NCBI RefSeq assembly: GCF_041080835.1
Contig: NZ_CP129683.1
Span: 992,001 to 1,056,000, forward strand
Direction: 5' to 3'
Origin: Bifidobacterium sp. WK012_4_13
GTDB lineage: Bacteria > Actinomycetota > Actinomycetes > Actinomycetales > Bifidobacteriaceae
DNA: 64,000 nucleotides
In this document: positions 16,101-24,312 of the stretch, piece by piece
How positions within the stretch are numbered: position 1 is the stretch's first letter
Layout of the letters: every line of letters starts with the position of its first letter
Notes under the pieces: generated by a model
Told to the model about the DNA's origin: nothing
Databases searched by the model: none
What the model saw: only the letters and a program-made list of their open reading frames with translations
Translations under genes and position numbers: made by a program

Positions 16101-16436
16101 CTATCCCCTCGTATCCTCAACTTGAACCTTGAGATTCCACTGTGTGGGTTTCATGCCGCCATCGTACGGTCTAGGATCACCGATCACCTTGTAATCCACC
16201 GTGTCGATCCTGATGGATGCACCACGAATCGAGTGGTAAGCCCATGCGCGGGGGAAATACAGGGTCTTGGCAACTGTGATCCCGTCAGGGCGAATCGATC
16301 CAGTGAGATTATCCTGGTCACCATCGGCAACCAAGACGTTACTCACCGGTGTTTCCGTTGTCGCCCAGACAGCATCACCACCCGGGTCAACACCGGACTT
16401 GACTCGCTCCACCAGCGTGACCGTCTCACCCCTCAT
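16101..16436 (-). CDS. Head-tail stopper protein (probable)
   Basis: A 111-residue beta-rich protein (GETVTLVERVKSGVD, NLTGSIRPDGITVAKTLYFP, SIRIDTVDYKVIGDP) like the SPP1 gp16/HK97-type stopper that closes the head after packaging. The gene overlaps the upstream adaptor by 4 bases (ATGA) and lies in the usual adaptor-stopper-gp10-terminator order. The function is inferred from order and strand pattern. Confidence 0.7.
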   Translation of the reverse strand: MRGETVTLVERVKSGVDPGGDAVWATTETPVSNVLVADGDQDNLTGSIRPDGITVAKTLYFPRAWAYHSIRGASIRIDTVDYKVIGDPRPYDGGMKPTQWNLKVQVEDTRG

Positions 16437-16819
16437 GCGGCCACGCTCCCATCGGACATGTCAATCGAGAACGCATGCTGCACACCCCTACCCAACCGTT
16501 GCTTCTCGGCCTTGGTCAGATACAGGTCGCCGAGCGGGTTCGCATAGTTGTACGACTCGTTGAACGGACCCGCCGTCTGCTGGGTGGAACTCACACCAAC
16601 ATTGTCGGCACCGATCATGGCACGCTTGACCATCGCACACACAACGCCCGTCAATGTCAACGTGGAAGCGTCAGCATAGTACGGGCAGGTGTCCACGATG
16701 ATCTGGCTGGCATCGGCTATCAGCGTCTCGGCCTGTGTTTTCTCGGCATCGGTCAGAGCATGCCAGCGTGCCTCAAGGTCGGCTGTGGCGGCAAACGGTT
16801 GTGTTGGAATGTCAGCCAT
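16433..16819 (-). CDS. Head-tail adaptor protein
   Basis: A 128-residue, mainly helical protein after the capsid gene. It shows the pattern seen in gp6/gp15-type connectors: FAATADLEARWHALTDAEKTQAETLIADAS, then a VKRAMIG helix and a PFNESYNYANPLGDLYLTKAEKQRLG loop and tail. It would sit under the portal and link it to the stopper. There is a 16-base spacer after the capsid stop. Confidence 0.78.
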   Translation of the reverse strand: MADIPTQPFAATADLEARWHALTDAEKTQAETLIADASQIIVDTCPYYADASTLTLTGVVCAMVKRAMIGADNVGVSSTQQTAGPFNESYNYANPLGDLYLTKAEKQRLGRGVQHAFSIDMSDGSVAA

Positions 16820-16835
16820 GCTCGCCGCCTCTCAA

Positions 16836-17786
16836 TCAGCCTTGGGTAGCGGGTGCGAGGACGGAAGCGGGATAGCGCTTCGTCTTGTCGGGCTGCACGT
16901 CGTTTATCGGGTTGGCGATCTGGAAGCCGACACGGAAGGTGACGCGCATGGCGACCGAATCCTGCTGCGCGAGATTGAGGATCACCTTGCCGTCGTCATC
17001 TGTGATGACCGCCTGGTCGAGCAGCTTGTAGGTGATGTCCTGGCGGATGCCAACCACGAAGTTCGTCCAGTCGGCGGCAAGCAGGGAGGCGACGGATGAA
17101 TCCCATGCTCCGTTGGTGACCTCGTTCAGGCCGTAGCCGTAGAGAGTCGCTGGATTGCCTTCGGCGAGGGATGGCGCGTAGATGGGCGATCCGTTCGCGT
17201 TGCGGAGTCCGACAAGACGCCAGTTGAAACCTGGGGAGGATGCGAAGCCGTTGGCCGCATAGCCTTCCTCGGCGAGCTGCTGTCCCATCTCAGCGACATT
17301 CTTCGCGAGATCCTTCGCGGTGGATTCGGTGACCACGTTGCCTGCTGCGATGGCTCCGGGGATGATGGCGGTCGGGAAGCTCGCTGGCTTGTCCACGCCG
17401 AACAGTCCCGCCTGGTCGACCTTGTAGCCGATGGCAGCAGCCAGACGCGGCATGACCTCAGGCCAGAGCGGAATCGCCGAATCGTCGATAACCGCCTCTG
17501 GGATGGGGACGATTGCCGCCAGTTCCTCGGCGGTGATGGTCAGCCCGCTCCAAGCCTGCTTGGTGGTCTGCTTGAGACCGGTGTCACCGCCGACCCAGTA
17601 GGCCATGGGCTTGGAATCCAGCACCGGCTGGGTTCTTGTGCGCGTGGACATGGGGATCTGGCGTGCGCGTGTGAGCAGCACGGAAGACTTGGGTGCGTCC
17701 TGGATGATCTGCGTGGCGTACTCGGTTGGGATGAGTCCCCCGCCTAGGTCGCCGCTGGAAATGATGTCGTTTACTTCAGATGCCAT
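16836..17786 (-). CDS. Major capsid protein, HK97 fold
   Basis: A 316-residue protein. It begins without a long delta-domain and shows HK97-type features: GGGLIPTEYATQIIQDAPKSSVLL at the N terminus, a SKPMAYWVGG strand, GLTITAEELAAIVPIPEAVIDDS leading into the E-loop/spine region, and C-terminal ALLAADWTNFVVGIRQDITYKLLDQA and QDSVAMRVTFRVGF P-domain elements. It follows the scaffold gene by 9 bases. The short N terminus agrees with a separate scaffold protein. No protease gene other than the MuF-like gene is visible. Confidence 0.93.
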   Translation of the reverse strand: MASEVNDIISSGDLGGGLIPTEYATQIIQDAPKSSVLLTRARQIPMSTRTRTQPVLDSKPMAYWVGGDTGLKQTTKQAWSGLTITAEELAAIVPIPEAVIDDSAIPLWPEVMPRLAAAIGYKVDQAGLFGVDKPASFPTAIIPGAIAAGNVVTESTAKDLAKNVAEMGQQLAEEGYAANGFASSPGFNWRLVGLRNANGSPIYAPSLAEGNPATLYGYGLNEVTNGAWDSSVASLLAADWTNFVVGIRQDITYKLLDQAVITDDDGKVILNLAQQDSVAMRVTFRVGFQIANPINDVQPDKTKRYPASVLAPATQG

Positions 17787-17795
17787 GAGGGTATC

Positions 17796-18272
17796 TCACT
17801 TTCTTTTGAAAGATTCACGCAGCCAGTCGCCTTGACCGGCCGCAGGGTTTTGGGGTTGCCTATCGACTCCGAAGGCTATGGGAGCCTGAGGTTTCTTGGA
17901 GAGGAATGTCTTGAGGGATTCGGCGTGCGCCTGGATCTCCTCGAGCGTTGAGCCTCGCAGCACGTCGGTCGGAACGCCGGTGTCCTTTGAGACCTGCGCC
18001 TTCCATTGGGACTGCCGTTCCTTCGCCTTGTAGGAGCCGAGTTCGCGTTCCAGCTTCTCGGAACGGGCCTGCAGCTTCTCCTGCTCGCTCATGCGGGACT
18101 GCTTCAACGATTCAAGCTCGTCGGCCGCAGCCTTGTTCTCCTTGGCACGCTGCTCCCATTTGCGAGATTCGGCCTTCCAGTCTGGCTCTGCCTTGCCTTC
18201 GTCGCCGTGCGGCGGTGCAGGCTTGGGAGTCTCAACTCCGGTCTTGTCTTCCACAGATGCGTCATCTGCCAT
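17796..18272 (-). CDS. Scaffolding protein
   Basis: A 158-residue, highly charged, mostly helical protein. The middle is a coiled coil (AESRKWEQRAKENKAAADELESL, EKLQARSEKLERELG), followed by a region with KDTGVPTDVLRGSTLEEIQAHAESL and a basic end, RESFKRK. This is the usual DUF4355-like scaffold layout: acidic start, coiled coil, basic capsid-binding end. GGAGAG precedes ATG 18272. It directly precedes the capsid gene and lies after an internal terminator. Confidence 0.88.
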   Translation of the reverse strand: MADDASVEDKTGVETPKPAPPHGDEGKAEPDWKAESRKWEQRAKENKAAADELESLKQSRMSEQEKLQARSEKLERELGSYKAKERQSQWKAQVSKDTGVPTDVLRGSTLEEIQAHAESLKTFLSKKPQAPIAFGVDRQPQNPAAGQGDWLRESFKRK

Positions 18273-18312
18273 TTGCTCTCCATTCTGTTGAACGCCGTGC
18301 GGCATTAAAAAA

Positions 18313-18330
18313 CCGCCCCGTGCGGAGCGG
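18313..18330 (-). terminator. Terminator inside the head operon
   Basis: Stem CCGCTCCG/CGGGGCGG (one G-T pair) with T runs on both sides lies between the MuF-like gene and the scaffold. It may lower or end packaging-gene transcription so that scaffold and capsid are made from a separate start. Confidence 0.72.
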
Positions 18331-18348
18331 CCAAAAAATTGATAAGGA

Positions 18349-19092
18349 TCATGCAGTATGAACGGTGTCACCGTCAGTGAAACTGTGCGGGAACAGGATG
18401 CGCATGTTCGAAAGGATCTGTTCCTGCTGGGGATGCTCGCCCAGACCTTCTCGGGCCTGAAGATACTGTGAATACATGCCTTCGGGGTCATAGCCCTCGA
18501 TGTGGGCGGTTTCCCGATCCCATTCGGGCACTATCTGGCAGTGGCAGTCGTTATGCCATTCACTGAACTCGCCTGCGGACTTCTCGGAATGGTAGACGAA
18601 TCCTCGCGATGCGAGCATCGAGCAGAACGCGCACGTCCGCATTCCGCTTGGCACGCGCGCATATCGCGGCTTCGCCGAATCAAGTCTGACGTTCTGTGCG
18701 ATGGTCTCGCGTCCGGAATACTGGATCCAACGGTTCAGCGCACCATCCATAAACTGCGCCATGTCGCTGGCATTGCCGTCGAAAAGCTTTCCTGCCTGCC
18801 AGCGAACGGTTTTACCCACCGCGTCCGCACTGTAAGGGTCGCTGGAAATCGGATCGAAGCTGCCATCGACCTGCTGCGAGCGAACCTGCTCGTACCATTC
18901 GGCTGCCGCCGCTGCCGCAACATTCCCATACTTGCTCACCAATGCTGGAATAGCGTCAAGCAGCAGGTCGCGCTGCCACTCCGGACTCATTCCCTGCAGA
19001 GACTGGAATAGCGTCTGCATCTCCCGCTGCGCCAGTCTGACCGCCTGGAGCTGCGCCTGGTTGAGTCGATTCACGTCCGCTCTCGTCGTCAT
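18349..19092 (-). CDS. MuF-like minor head protein
   Basis: A 247-residue protein of the phage head morphogenesis type. The N-terminal half is helical (QLQAVRLAQREMQTLFQSL). The C-terminal half has the hallmark Cys/His cluster: CAFCSMLASRGFVYHS and WHNDCHCQIVPEW. These proteins bind the portal and are packed in the head. The gene starts at ATG 19092 and overlaps the portal gene by 137 bases, which is unusually long, but the first residues are typical of the family, so the start looks real. A terminator follows the stop. Confidence 0.85.
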   Translation of the reverse strand: MTTRADVNRLNQAQLQAVRLAQREMQTLFQSLQGMSPEWQRDLLLDAIPALVSKYGNVAAAAAAEWYEQVRSQQVDGSFDPISSDPYSADAVGKTVRWQAGKLFDGNASDMAQFMDGALNRWIQYSGRETIAQNVRLDSAKPRYARVPSGMRTCAFCSMLASRGFVYHSEKSAGEFSEWHNDCHCQIVPEWDRETAHIEGYDPEGMYSQYLQAREGLGEHPQQEQILSNMRILFPHSFTDGDTVHTA

Positions 19093-20494
19093 GTGCCGCC
19101 CCCAGCAGCTTGTCCAAGGTCGAGGACGCCTGATTCCTGCGAACCGTGGAAAGAATGGAATCGATGTCCTTCTGGTCAAAACCTGCGTAGCGCCATCCAA
19201 CCTCGGACTGTGCGAACTCAGGAGAGACGCCAGCTATTTTGCTGAACGCGTCCGCACGGGCGGCGTCCGATATCTCTCGCGTCGGCGACCAGATGGGACG
19301 TATTGCCTTCAGGTCGTCCGGCACCTGTTGCAGTCCTTCGCGAAGGCACACTGCCATGGTGACGGCATCCTTGACGGAGCGGCCGAACCTGATGTTCTGC
19401 CGGTCAGCCTCGCGCGTGAGCTTTCGCTCGGCGACCGACATGGCTTCGGCGGATGTCGGATTCTGCGTGATGATGCCCAGATCACTCACGGGAATGTTCG
19501 TCTCCGAGGAAACCATGAGCGCTATCGTCTTCAGCATGTCGCTGTGTGGCTGCATGGAGGCCTGCTGGATCTGCTGCAGATCCGGCTTGTCGCCATCCTC
19601 GTCCTTGCTTATCGAATTGATGGCGCTGATCAGCGAAGACCAGGTGTCCTTGCTGAACGCATCCTTGGAAGCACCAAGGAACCAGAGCTTGGGAACCGCA
19701 TAGAATTCTGCGGACGCCTCCATGCGCACGATCGTCCGGAATCCGATATCGGTGAGTGACATGAGTGGTCGGCTCACGCGCGAGCGCCCGAACGGGCGAT
19801 TCAGCTGAGCGTCATAGCACAAAGGCACGATGGTAGGCCTGCCGAAGTTCGACTGCGACTTCACCGCAGACCATCCAGAACCATTCCTGACGCATGTGTA
19901 GAGGCAGTCAGGCAGCCACACGTTGAATCCCGTGATCGACCCATACTCGTCGTCACTCGTGATCGTCAGCGCAGAGGAAATCCGATTATGCCTGCGATCC
20001 CAGATAGCCGCCGACCAGTCCGCAGAACGCGGGATGATGACCATGCGGCTTGGATCGTCCTCGTCGGCGGAAACGGTCAGGAACGCACAGGAATGCGTGT
20101 ATGCACTCGAAATGGCTTCAGGAATGACCGCATCAAGCGCATTGTCGTCACACAGATCGCCAACGCCATGACCGTCCGAACCATCGCCAAACGAGAAACC
20201 CTCGAATACACTCAGGTCAGCCAGCGAGCGCACGGCCTTGGCAGGCCATCCAATCATCGCGTCAACATTGCTCTTAATTCTGTCGGGTATGGAAATGCCA
20301 AAATCCTTGAACCGATAGTGCGCGTCTACATACTGAGAACGAATCAGATTGTGCGGATACTTGTCCGCCCAGACCTTCAGCAAGGCCTGAATGACCGGCA
20401 GGTCCTCGGAATCCACGCCACTGATGGAATTCAATGACACGGATTCGATGGCAAGGAACGACTTACCGGTGGACGTTGTCATATTCGCTGCCAT
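18956..20494 (-). CDS. Portal protein (SPP1 gp6 type)
   Basis: A 512-residue protein forming the DNA gate ring. It shows typical phage portal elements: KVWADKYPHNLIRSQYVDAH near the N terminus, GWPAKAVRSLADLSVFEGF, RPFGRSRVSRPLMSLTDIGFRTIVRME in the wing/stem region, and SETNIPVSDLGIITQNPTSAEAM before the C-terminal helices. ATG 20494 overlaps the TerL stop by one base. The end is Gly/Ala/Ser-rich and overlaps the MuF-like gene. Confidence 0.93.
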   Translation of the reverse strand: MAANMTTSTGKSFLAIESVSLNSISGVDSEDLPVIQALLKVWADKYPHNLIRSQYVDAHYRFKDFGISIPDRIKSNVDAMIGWPAKAVRSLADLSVFEGFSFGDGSDGHGVGDLCDDNALDAVIPEAISSAYTHSCAFLTVSADEDDPSRMVIIPRSADWSAAIWDRRHNRISSALTITSDDEYGSITGFNVWLPDCLYTCVRNGSGWSAVKSQSNFGRPTIVPLCYDAQLNRPFGRSRVSRPLMSLTDIGFRTIVRMEASAEFYAVPKLWFLGASKDAFSKDTWSSLISAINSISKDEDGDKPDLQQIQQASMQPHSDMLKTIALMVSSETNIPVSDLGIITQNPTSAEAMSVAERKLTREADRQNIRFGRSVKDAVTMAVCLREGLQQVPDDLKAIRPIWSPTREISDAARADAFSKIAGVSPEFAQSEVGWRYAGFDQKDIDSILSTVRRNQASSTLDKLLGAAHDDESGRESTQPGAAPGGQTGAAGDADAIPVSAGNESGVAARPAA

Positions 20495-21933
20495 CAGACC
20501 ATCACCTGCTGCTTTCTTCCCGGATGCCGTCTGCTCGTGAACGCTCCATGCAGGGCAAGCGTGCATGCCACCAGTGGGGAAATGTCCACGTCACTGCCTT
20601 TCTTGTTCCAGCCGAACGCGCCGCTGTTGCCGATGTTTCGAATCGTTGCACCCTGCACCGCAAGTGCCAGGGGTTTCTGCTCGTCGTCAGAGAAATGGTG
20701 GAGACTGCCTTGGGCGAGCATGTCCTGGAATCGACCGCACGCCTGTCCCATGTCCGACGCGCTCGCAATCGTGACGCGCACATGACGCGATTTGAGTTCG
20801 GGAAGCAGCACCATCGCCGGAGACTGCCCGTCGATGACCACTGCCGCGGCTTTCATCCATCGGCTTGCCACCCATTCGGCAGCCCAGGCCGTGCCCGCAT
20901 GAGCGGGATCCTTGAATTCGGCAAGTTCGATGTGTGCCGACCCATCCGAATACTTGACGCATGCTCCAATAGCTAGGGACGAACGGTCGGGCGACATGTC
21001 CAGCGCGAACGAGGGAATCCCGCCATTCGCACGATCCTTCACCGCTCCATGCGCCCAGGCTTCGGCGTCGATGGCCGACGAAGAGACGTTCTCATCCCAG
21101 ATGCCGAGTCCCTCGCGACGGAACGAATCATCACCAAGCTGCTTCTTCATGCGAAGCATGGACGATTCGCTCGTGCGGGAAGGATAGGAAGGATTGGCCT
21201 TGCGCCACTGGCTGCGATCCTCGGAATCAGCATCCCTATCAGCGCCAAACTCCACATAGAGCATGTCGTCGGCACCCTTGAGAGCCTCCTGGCGACGCGA
21301 CTGGAACACCTCGCTCGGATCGCTCGGCTTCGGTGGCGTCCCCATCATGATTATCAGTGAATTCGCAGCCGTGTTCGTCGCAGGGATCATGTCATCCAAC
21401 GCCTTCTCGGTAAGGATCTGGCCTTCGTCGAAGACCTCGATGTCCACATCGTCAAAACCACGTCCAAAACCCGATTCGCGAGCGCCGAACAGGATGCGCG
21501 AGCCGTTCATGAACTCGATCTCCTGCTGGCCGTTAGCCTGCCGGACCACGCGAACATATTTGGCTATCGTCTTGCGGCGAGCCAATCCCTGCATGCTCTT
21601 GAACGTCTCATCCGATGTGCGAGTGCGATGGGCGGTCCACAGTGTCTTCAATCCGGGGAAAAGAATCGAAAGCATGAAGATCATCGTGCCGATGGTGAAC
21701 GTTTTGCCCACCTGACGGCAGATGGAGATGATCACGCCCCCGATGCCAGCCGCATACAGGCCGTTCGAACGCTTGCCCAGAAGACATGCACCGAGCCCGT
21801 TCTGCCAGTCATCGTATTCGATGCCGCAGGAGGCGGCAAGCTTTCGCACGGCAGGCCAACCAGTGGAGACGATGCCCTTGGGAAGGATCAGATGCTTGGC
21901 AAGCTCAGATATTCTCCGCGTCGAACTCGCCAT
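20494..21933 (-). CDS. terL: Terminase large subunit
   Basis: A 479-residue packaging motor. The ATPase has a Walker A-like RQVGKT (about residue 75) and Walker B VDIEVFDEGQ, followed by an IIMMGTPPKP coupling motif. The RNase H-like nuclease shows acidic residues in FALDMSPDRS, VVIDGQ and the late GSDVDISPLVACTLALHGA. It cuts concatemeric DNA and drives it into the head. The start ATG 21933 lies inside the end of terS (29-base overlap), the usual coupling. Confidence 0.95.
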   Translation of the reverse strand: MASSTRRISELAKHLILPKGIVSTGWPAVRKLAASCGIEYDDWQNGLGACLLGKRSNGLYAAGIGGVIISICRQVGKTFTIGTMIFMLSILFPGLKTLWTAHRTRTSDETFKSMQGLARRKTIAKYVRVVRQANGQQEIEFMNGSRILFGARESGFGRGFDDVDIEVFDEGQILTEKALDDMIPATNTAANSLIIMMGTPPKPSDPSEVFQSRRQEALKGADDMLYVEFGADRDADSEDRSQWRKANPSYPSRTSESSMLRMKKQLGDDSFRREGLGIWDENVSSSAIDAEAWAHGAVKDRANGGIPSFALDMSPDRSSLAIGACVKYSDGSAHIELAEFKDPAHAGTAWAAEWVASRWMKAAAVVIDGQSPAMVLLPELKSRHVRVTIASASDMGQACGRFQDMLAQGSLHHFSDDEQKPLALAVQGATIRNIGNSGAFGWNKKGSDVDISPLVACTLALHGAFTSRRHPGRKQQVMV

Positions 21934-22138
21934 CGGCACTCCCGTCCAAATCGTCCAGAGGCTCCTTCTCCGCATCCTCAAGCTGGTTGATTTCCTTCGC
22001 CACGTCAGAAAGACGCTTCGTCAGAGCAGCCAGGTCACGCGGGGAAGTCTTCTCGTCGAACACGGCAAGCTCCAGACGATGCTTCATGCGCTTCAGAAGT
22101 TCAACATAGGAGCCTTCAGCGGCTTCGGAATCTGCCAC
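21905..22138 (-). CDS. terS: Terminase small subunit (probable)
   Basis: A 77-residue protein directly before and overlapping terL, so the small DNA-recognition subunit by position. It is helical (SYVELLKRMKHRLELAVFDEKTSPRDLAALTKRLSDVAKEINQLE) with a very acidic tail, the pattern of many short actinophage small subunits that lack an obvious HTH. There is no direct sequence proof of DNA binding. Confidence 0.75.
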   Translation of the reverse strand: MADSEAAEGSYVELLKRMKHRLELAVFDEKTSPRDLAALTKRLSDVAKEINQLEDAEKEPLDDLDGSADGEFDAENI

Positions 22139-22255
22139 CGTGGAACTCCTAACTCATGAAAGCCTCCCTAGGGCCGTGTGGAAAAATGTGGGGAGATTTT
22201 GGCTCTATGCACTGTGGGGGGCCAGCCGCGTGGGGGCAGGTGGGCCTCCCCTGGG

Positions 22256-22585
22256 TCACCATTCGCTCGTTCGGAACGGGATCGAGGTTGGCCTTATGCC
22301 ATTGCCTTTGATCGCGTTCTGTGCCCATTGCTGACTCTTGTTGCTCTTCATCTGATTGCAGCATCTGTGCGTCAGCTGCACGTTGTGCCAGTCCGTTGGC
22401 GATCCACCTCGTGATACTGGTATGATCTCGTCCACTTCTGCGCTCCATGGATTTGGAGTTCGCAACGTTTTATCTACTGGTTTGCCGCATATGGCGCACA
22501 CATCGTATGCTGCCATGACTCTTGCCCGTATTGCTCTGCGTCTCGCGCCGTTGGCGGTACGGGGGTTGCGCTTGGCAGGGGTCAC
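22256..22585 (-). CDS. HNH endonuclease next to the terminase
   Basis: A 109-residue HNH nuclease. A basic N-terminal part (RRRAIRARVMAAYD) leads to CAICGKPV, AEVDEIIPVSRGGSPTDWHNVQLTHRCCNQMKS: two zinc CxxC-type pairs and the HNH core, with DE in place of the more usual DH in the first motif. HNH proteins beside terminases take part in cos cleavage and packaging in many siphophages. GTG 22585 is preferred because it overlaps the upstream stop (GTGA); longer frames reach upstream but cross another gene. Confidence 0.88.
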   Translation of the reverse strand: MTPAKRNPRTANGARRRAIRARVMAAYDVCAICGKPVDKTLRTPNPWSAEVDEIIPVSRGGSPTDWHNVQLTHRCCNQMKSNKSQQWAQNAIKGNGIRPTSIPFRTSEW

Positions 22586-22755
22586 TGCTCGGGGGCTTTT
22601 TCGCTGACGTATTCCCACGTGCCCTTGGGATAGGCTGCGATGGTCTGGAAGTGCCGACCCCATACTGTTAGGAGGCCGGTCTCCTTGTTGACCCGGTATC
22701 CTTTCGCGTCGTGGAGGATAGTTGGTTCTGAATCGGAGTGCATGACGATGAACAT
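22582..22755 (-). CDS. Small phage protein, 57 residues
   Basis: Starts at ATG 22755 (MFIVMHSDSEPTI), contains YRVNKETGLLTVWGRHFQ and ends SEKAPEQ. The stop overlaps the HNH start. The protein-like composition and coupling suggest a real gene that heads the packaging operon. No known family is recognised. Confidence 0.6.
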   Translation of the reverse strand: MFIVMHSDSEPTILHDAKGYRVNKETGLLTVWGRHFQTIAAYPKGTWEYVSEKAPEQ

Positions 22756-22898
22756 GAGGGGCCTCTTTTATAATCGGTTGTAAAAGTAATGATGCTCTGC
22801 TCATGTCTGCCACTGTGTGGCGTGCTGGGATGTGGCATGGCAGAGCAAGTGTTATTGCGGATGTATCCTTGTTCCTTGAGAGATTGGAAGGCTGCATC

Positions 22899-23180
22899 AT
22901 GTGGGATCAGATACTGGGAACATATTTAATAGCGACGATTATCGGGATACTGTTGTTCGTACTTTGGTGGGTATTCCTGTATTTCTTCTTAAGTGCCGTG
23001 ATAAGACGCGGCATTGATAAATCGGTTCTACGGGATCAGACCGATGAGCTTGAGGAATATCATCGCAACATGCTCTCGCTTGAGTCGCAGAAGGTTGAGC
23101 TCCTGAAATATCAGCGCCAGCAAGATCGGTCTGCTCCACAAGAAACCATGTCATATCCACCAATCCAGCAGACGAACTAA
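22899..23180 (+). CDS. Small single-pass membrane protein
   Basis: A 93-residue protein with a strong membrane segment at about residues 7-33 (YLIATIIGILLFVLWWVFLYFFL), then a charged helical part (DQTDELEEYHRNMLSLESQKVELLKYQRQQ) that could form a coiled coil, and a Pro-rich end. ATG 22899 is chosen for the GGAAGG upstream. It is on the plus strand, against the surrounding phage genes, in the island with the tRNA-Gln and DUF4145 genes. The function is unknown; exclusion proteins often look like this. Confidence 0.6.
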   Translation: MWDQILGTYLIATIIGILLFVLWWVFLYFFLSAVIRRGIDKSVLRDQTDELEEYHRNMLSLESQKVELLKYQRQQDRSAPQETMSYPPIQQTN

Positions 23181-23384
23181 GTATGTTGCCTGATGGTGAA
23201 AGGTTGTAAAGGCCACCAGGCAAGTATTGTGCAGGCAGAGGCTTGGATACTCTCAGGGAGTATCGCATTTCAGCTTGCCTGCCTATACCGTTCCGCACTG
23301 CTGTGTCAATGCTTCGCGGCGACATGCGTCCCAGCGCACCGGAACGTGTCTACGTTGGCAGCACATCACAGTCGTGTTGCCCAG

Positions 23385-23455
23385 TTCCCAGACAAGGATT
23401 CGAACCTCGATTTGATGATTCAGAGTCACCCATGCTGCCATTGCATCATCTGGGA
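23385..23455 (-). tRNA. tRNA-Gln (anticodon CTG)
   Basis: The minus strand folds as a cloverleaf: 7-bp acceptor stem TCCCAGA/TCTGGGA, D stem ATGC/GCAT with an AATGGCA loop, anticodon stem GGTGA/TCATC (one G-T pair) with loop CTCTGAA, and T stem CGAGG/CCTTG (one G-T pair) with loop TTCGAAT. The anticodon CTG (23421-23423) reads CAG. CCA is not encoded. It lies deep inside the prophage, between accessory genes. Confidence 0.88.
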
Positions 23456-23539
23456 ATGTTTGCCGCCCGCTATGTGACGGCAAGAATAAGCCCCGCCGCG
23501 CTTTGCGTGATGAGGTGAGTATATGTAAATCGAAATGTG
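23456..23539. other. Intergenic stretch with a decayed terminator copy
   Basis: Bases 23488-23514 resemble the first two thirds of the repeated phage terminator (AGCCCCGCC ... GCGTGATG) but lack its closing arm. It follows the DUF4145 gene stop and precedes the tRNA. Nothing else is seen between 23181 and 23539 apart from the tRNA. Confidence 0.45.
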
Positions 23540-24193
23540 TTAATAGTTCTGCGGTTGTGTTTTCCGGCGCTGTTCTCTAAGCTCGCGTCGCTTCTGAATA
23601 GCGATGGGCTGCTGATACACATAATCAAGTAGAGTGTCCAGGAATCCGAGGATGTCGGATGCGTCGTTCTCATCCACGGGGGTTCCGAGATCGCCGTGAG
23701 CCATGTCATTGCCCAAGAATCGAATCTCATGCGCCTCGTCTTTGAGCTGGCTCGTAATGATGTTGTCATCAGCCATCTTCTCGATGTCGCCATAGAGATT
23801 GTTGGTATGAATGCCCTTGTCTTTGGCTATTGCTTGGACTGTTGTCCTGGCAAGAAGGACAGCAGCACGGTTGGCATTGATGGAGAAACATGCATACGCC
23901 TCGGAAGCAGCAGAAGCAATGTTGTTTGGCACGTCTTCGTACTCCTTCCATTTCGATTTCTCCGGAAGCCAAGACTCATTTTTAGAGTACTTGGAGTATC
24001 TGGTGAACGCTTCTTCATTGCTGGTGAGAGAACCTGTCTGATTGTTCACTCGGTCTGCGAGGATTACGTTAGGGTAACCACATGAATCACACTCGCAGAA
24101 TGCGTAGATCCGGTTGTCGTCCGCTTTTTTAGCCTCGCGAATTTGTGTCATGTGTGCGTCGTGTTGGCAGTGCCAGCAAATTCTATTAGCCAT
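23540..24193 (-). CDS. DUF4145 domain protein with zinc ribbon
   Basis: A 217-residue protein. The N terminus has a CWHC pair and a CECDSCGYP pair that could bind zinc. The C-terminal half (residues about 95-190) matches DUF4145: AASEAYACFSINANRAAVLLARTTVQAIAKDKG followed by RFLGNDMAHGDLG, the R...N..AH motif. DUF4145 is a HEPN-like fold found alone and fused to restriction enzymes; an RNase or accessory defence role is possible but not shown. It is a separate unit after the early-operon terminator. Confidence 0.82.
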   Translation of the reverse strand: MANRICWHCQHDAHMTQIREAKKADDNRIYAFCECDSCGYPNVILADRVNNQTGSLTSNEEAFTRYSKYSKNESWLPEKSKWKEYEDVPNNIASAASEAYACFSINANRAAVLLARTTVQAIAKDKGIHTNNLYGDIEKMADDNIITSQLKDEAHEIRFLGNDMAHGDLGTPVDENDASDILGFLDTLLDYVYQQPIAIQKRRELREQRRKTQPQNY

Positions 24194-24222
24194 AGAGCAA
24201 TATTACATCCGGATATGCGAAA

Positions 24223-24242
24223 GGCCCGGCGTTAACCGAGCC
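24223..24242 (-). terminator. Terminator at the end of the early operon
   Basis: On the minus strand GGCTCGG/CCGGGCC (one G-T pair) with a 6-base loop is followed by TTTCGC. It lies about 70 bases after the stop at 24313 and before the DUF4145 gene. Confidence 0.6.
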
Positions 24243-24312
24243 CCTGCATACAAATTCATCAACCATATCAATAATGATGGCCACACTTGAGTTTGTCAAA
24301 TTTTGGCCACAG

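Noticed and set aside
23301..23385. Second tRNA beside tRNA-Gln
   Set aside because: The flanking sequence does not fold into another cloverleaf.
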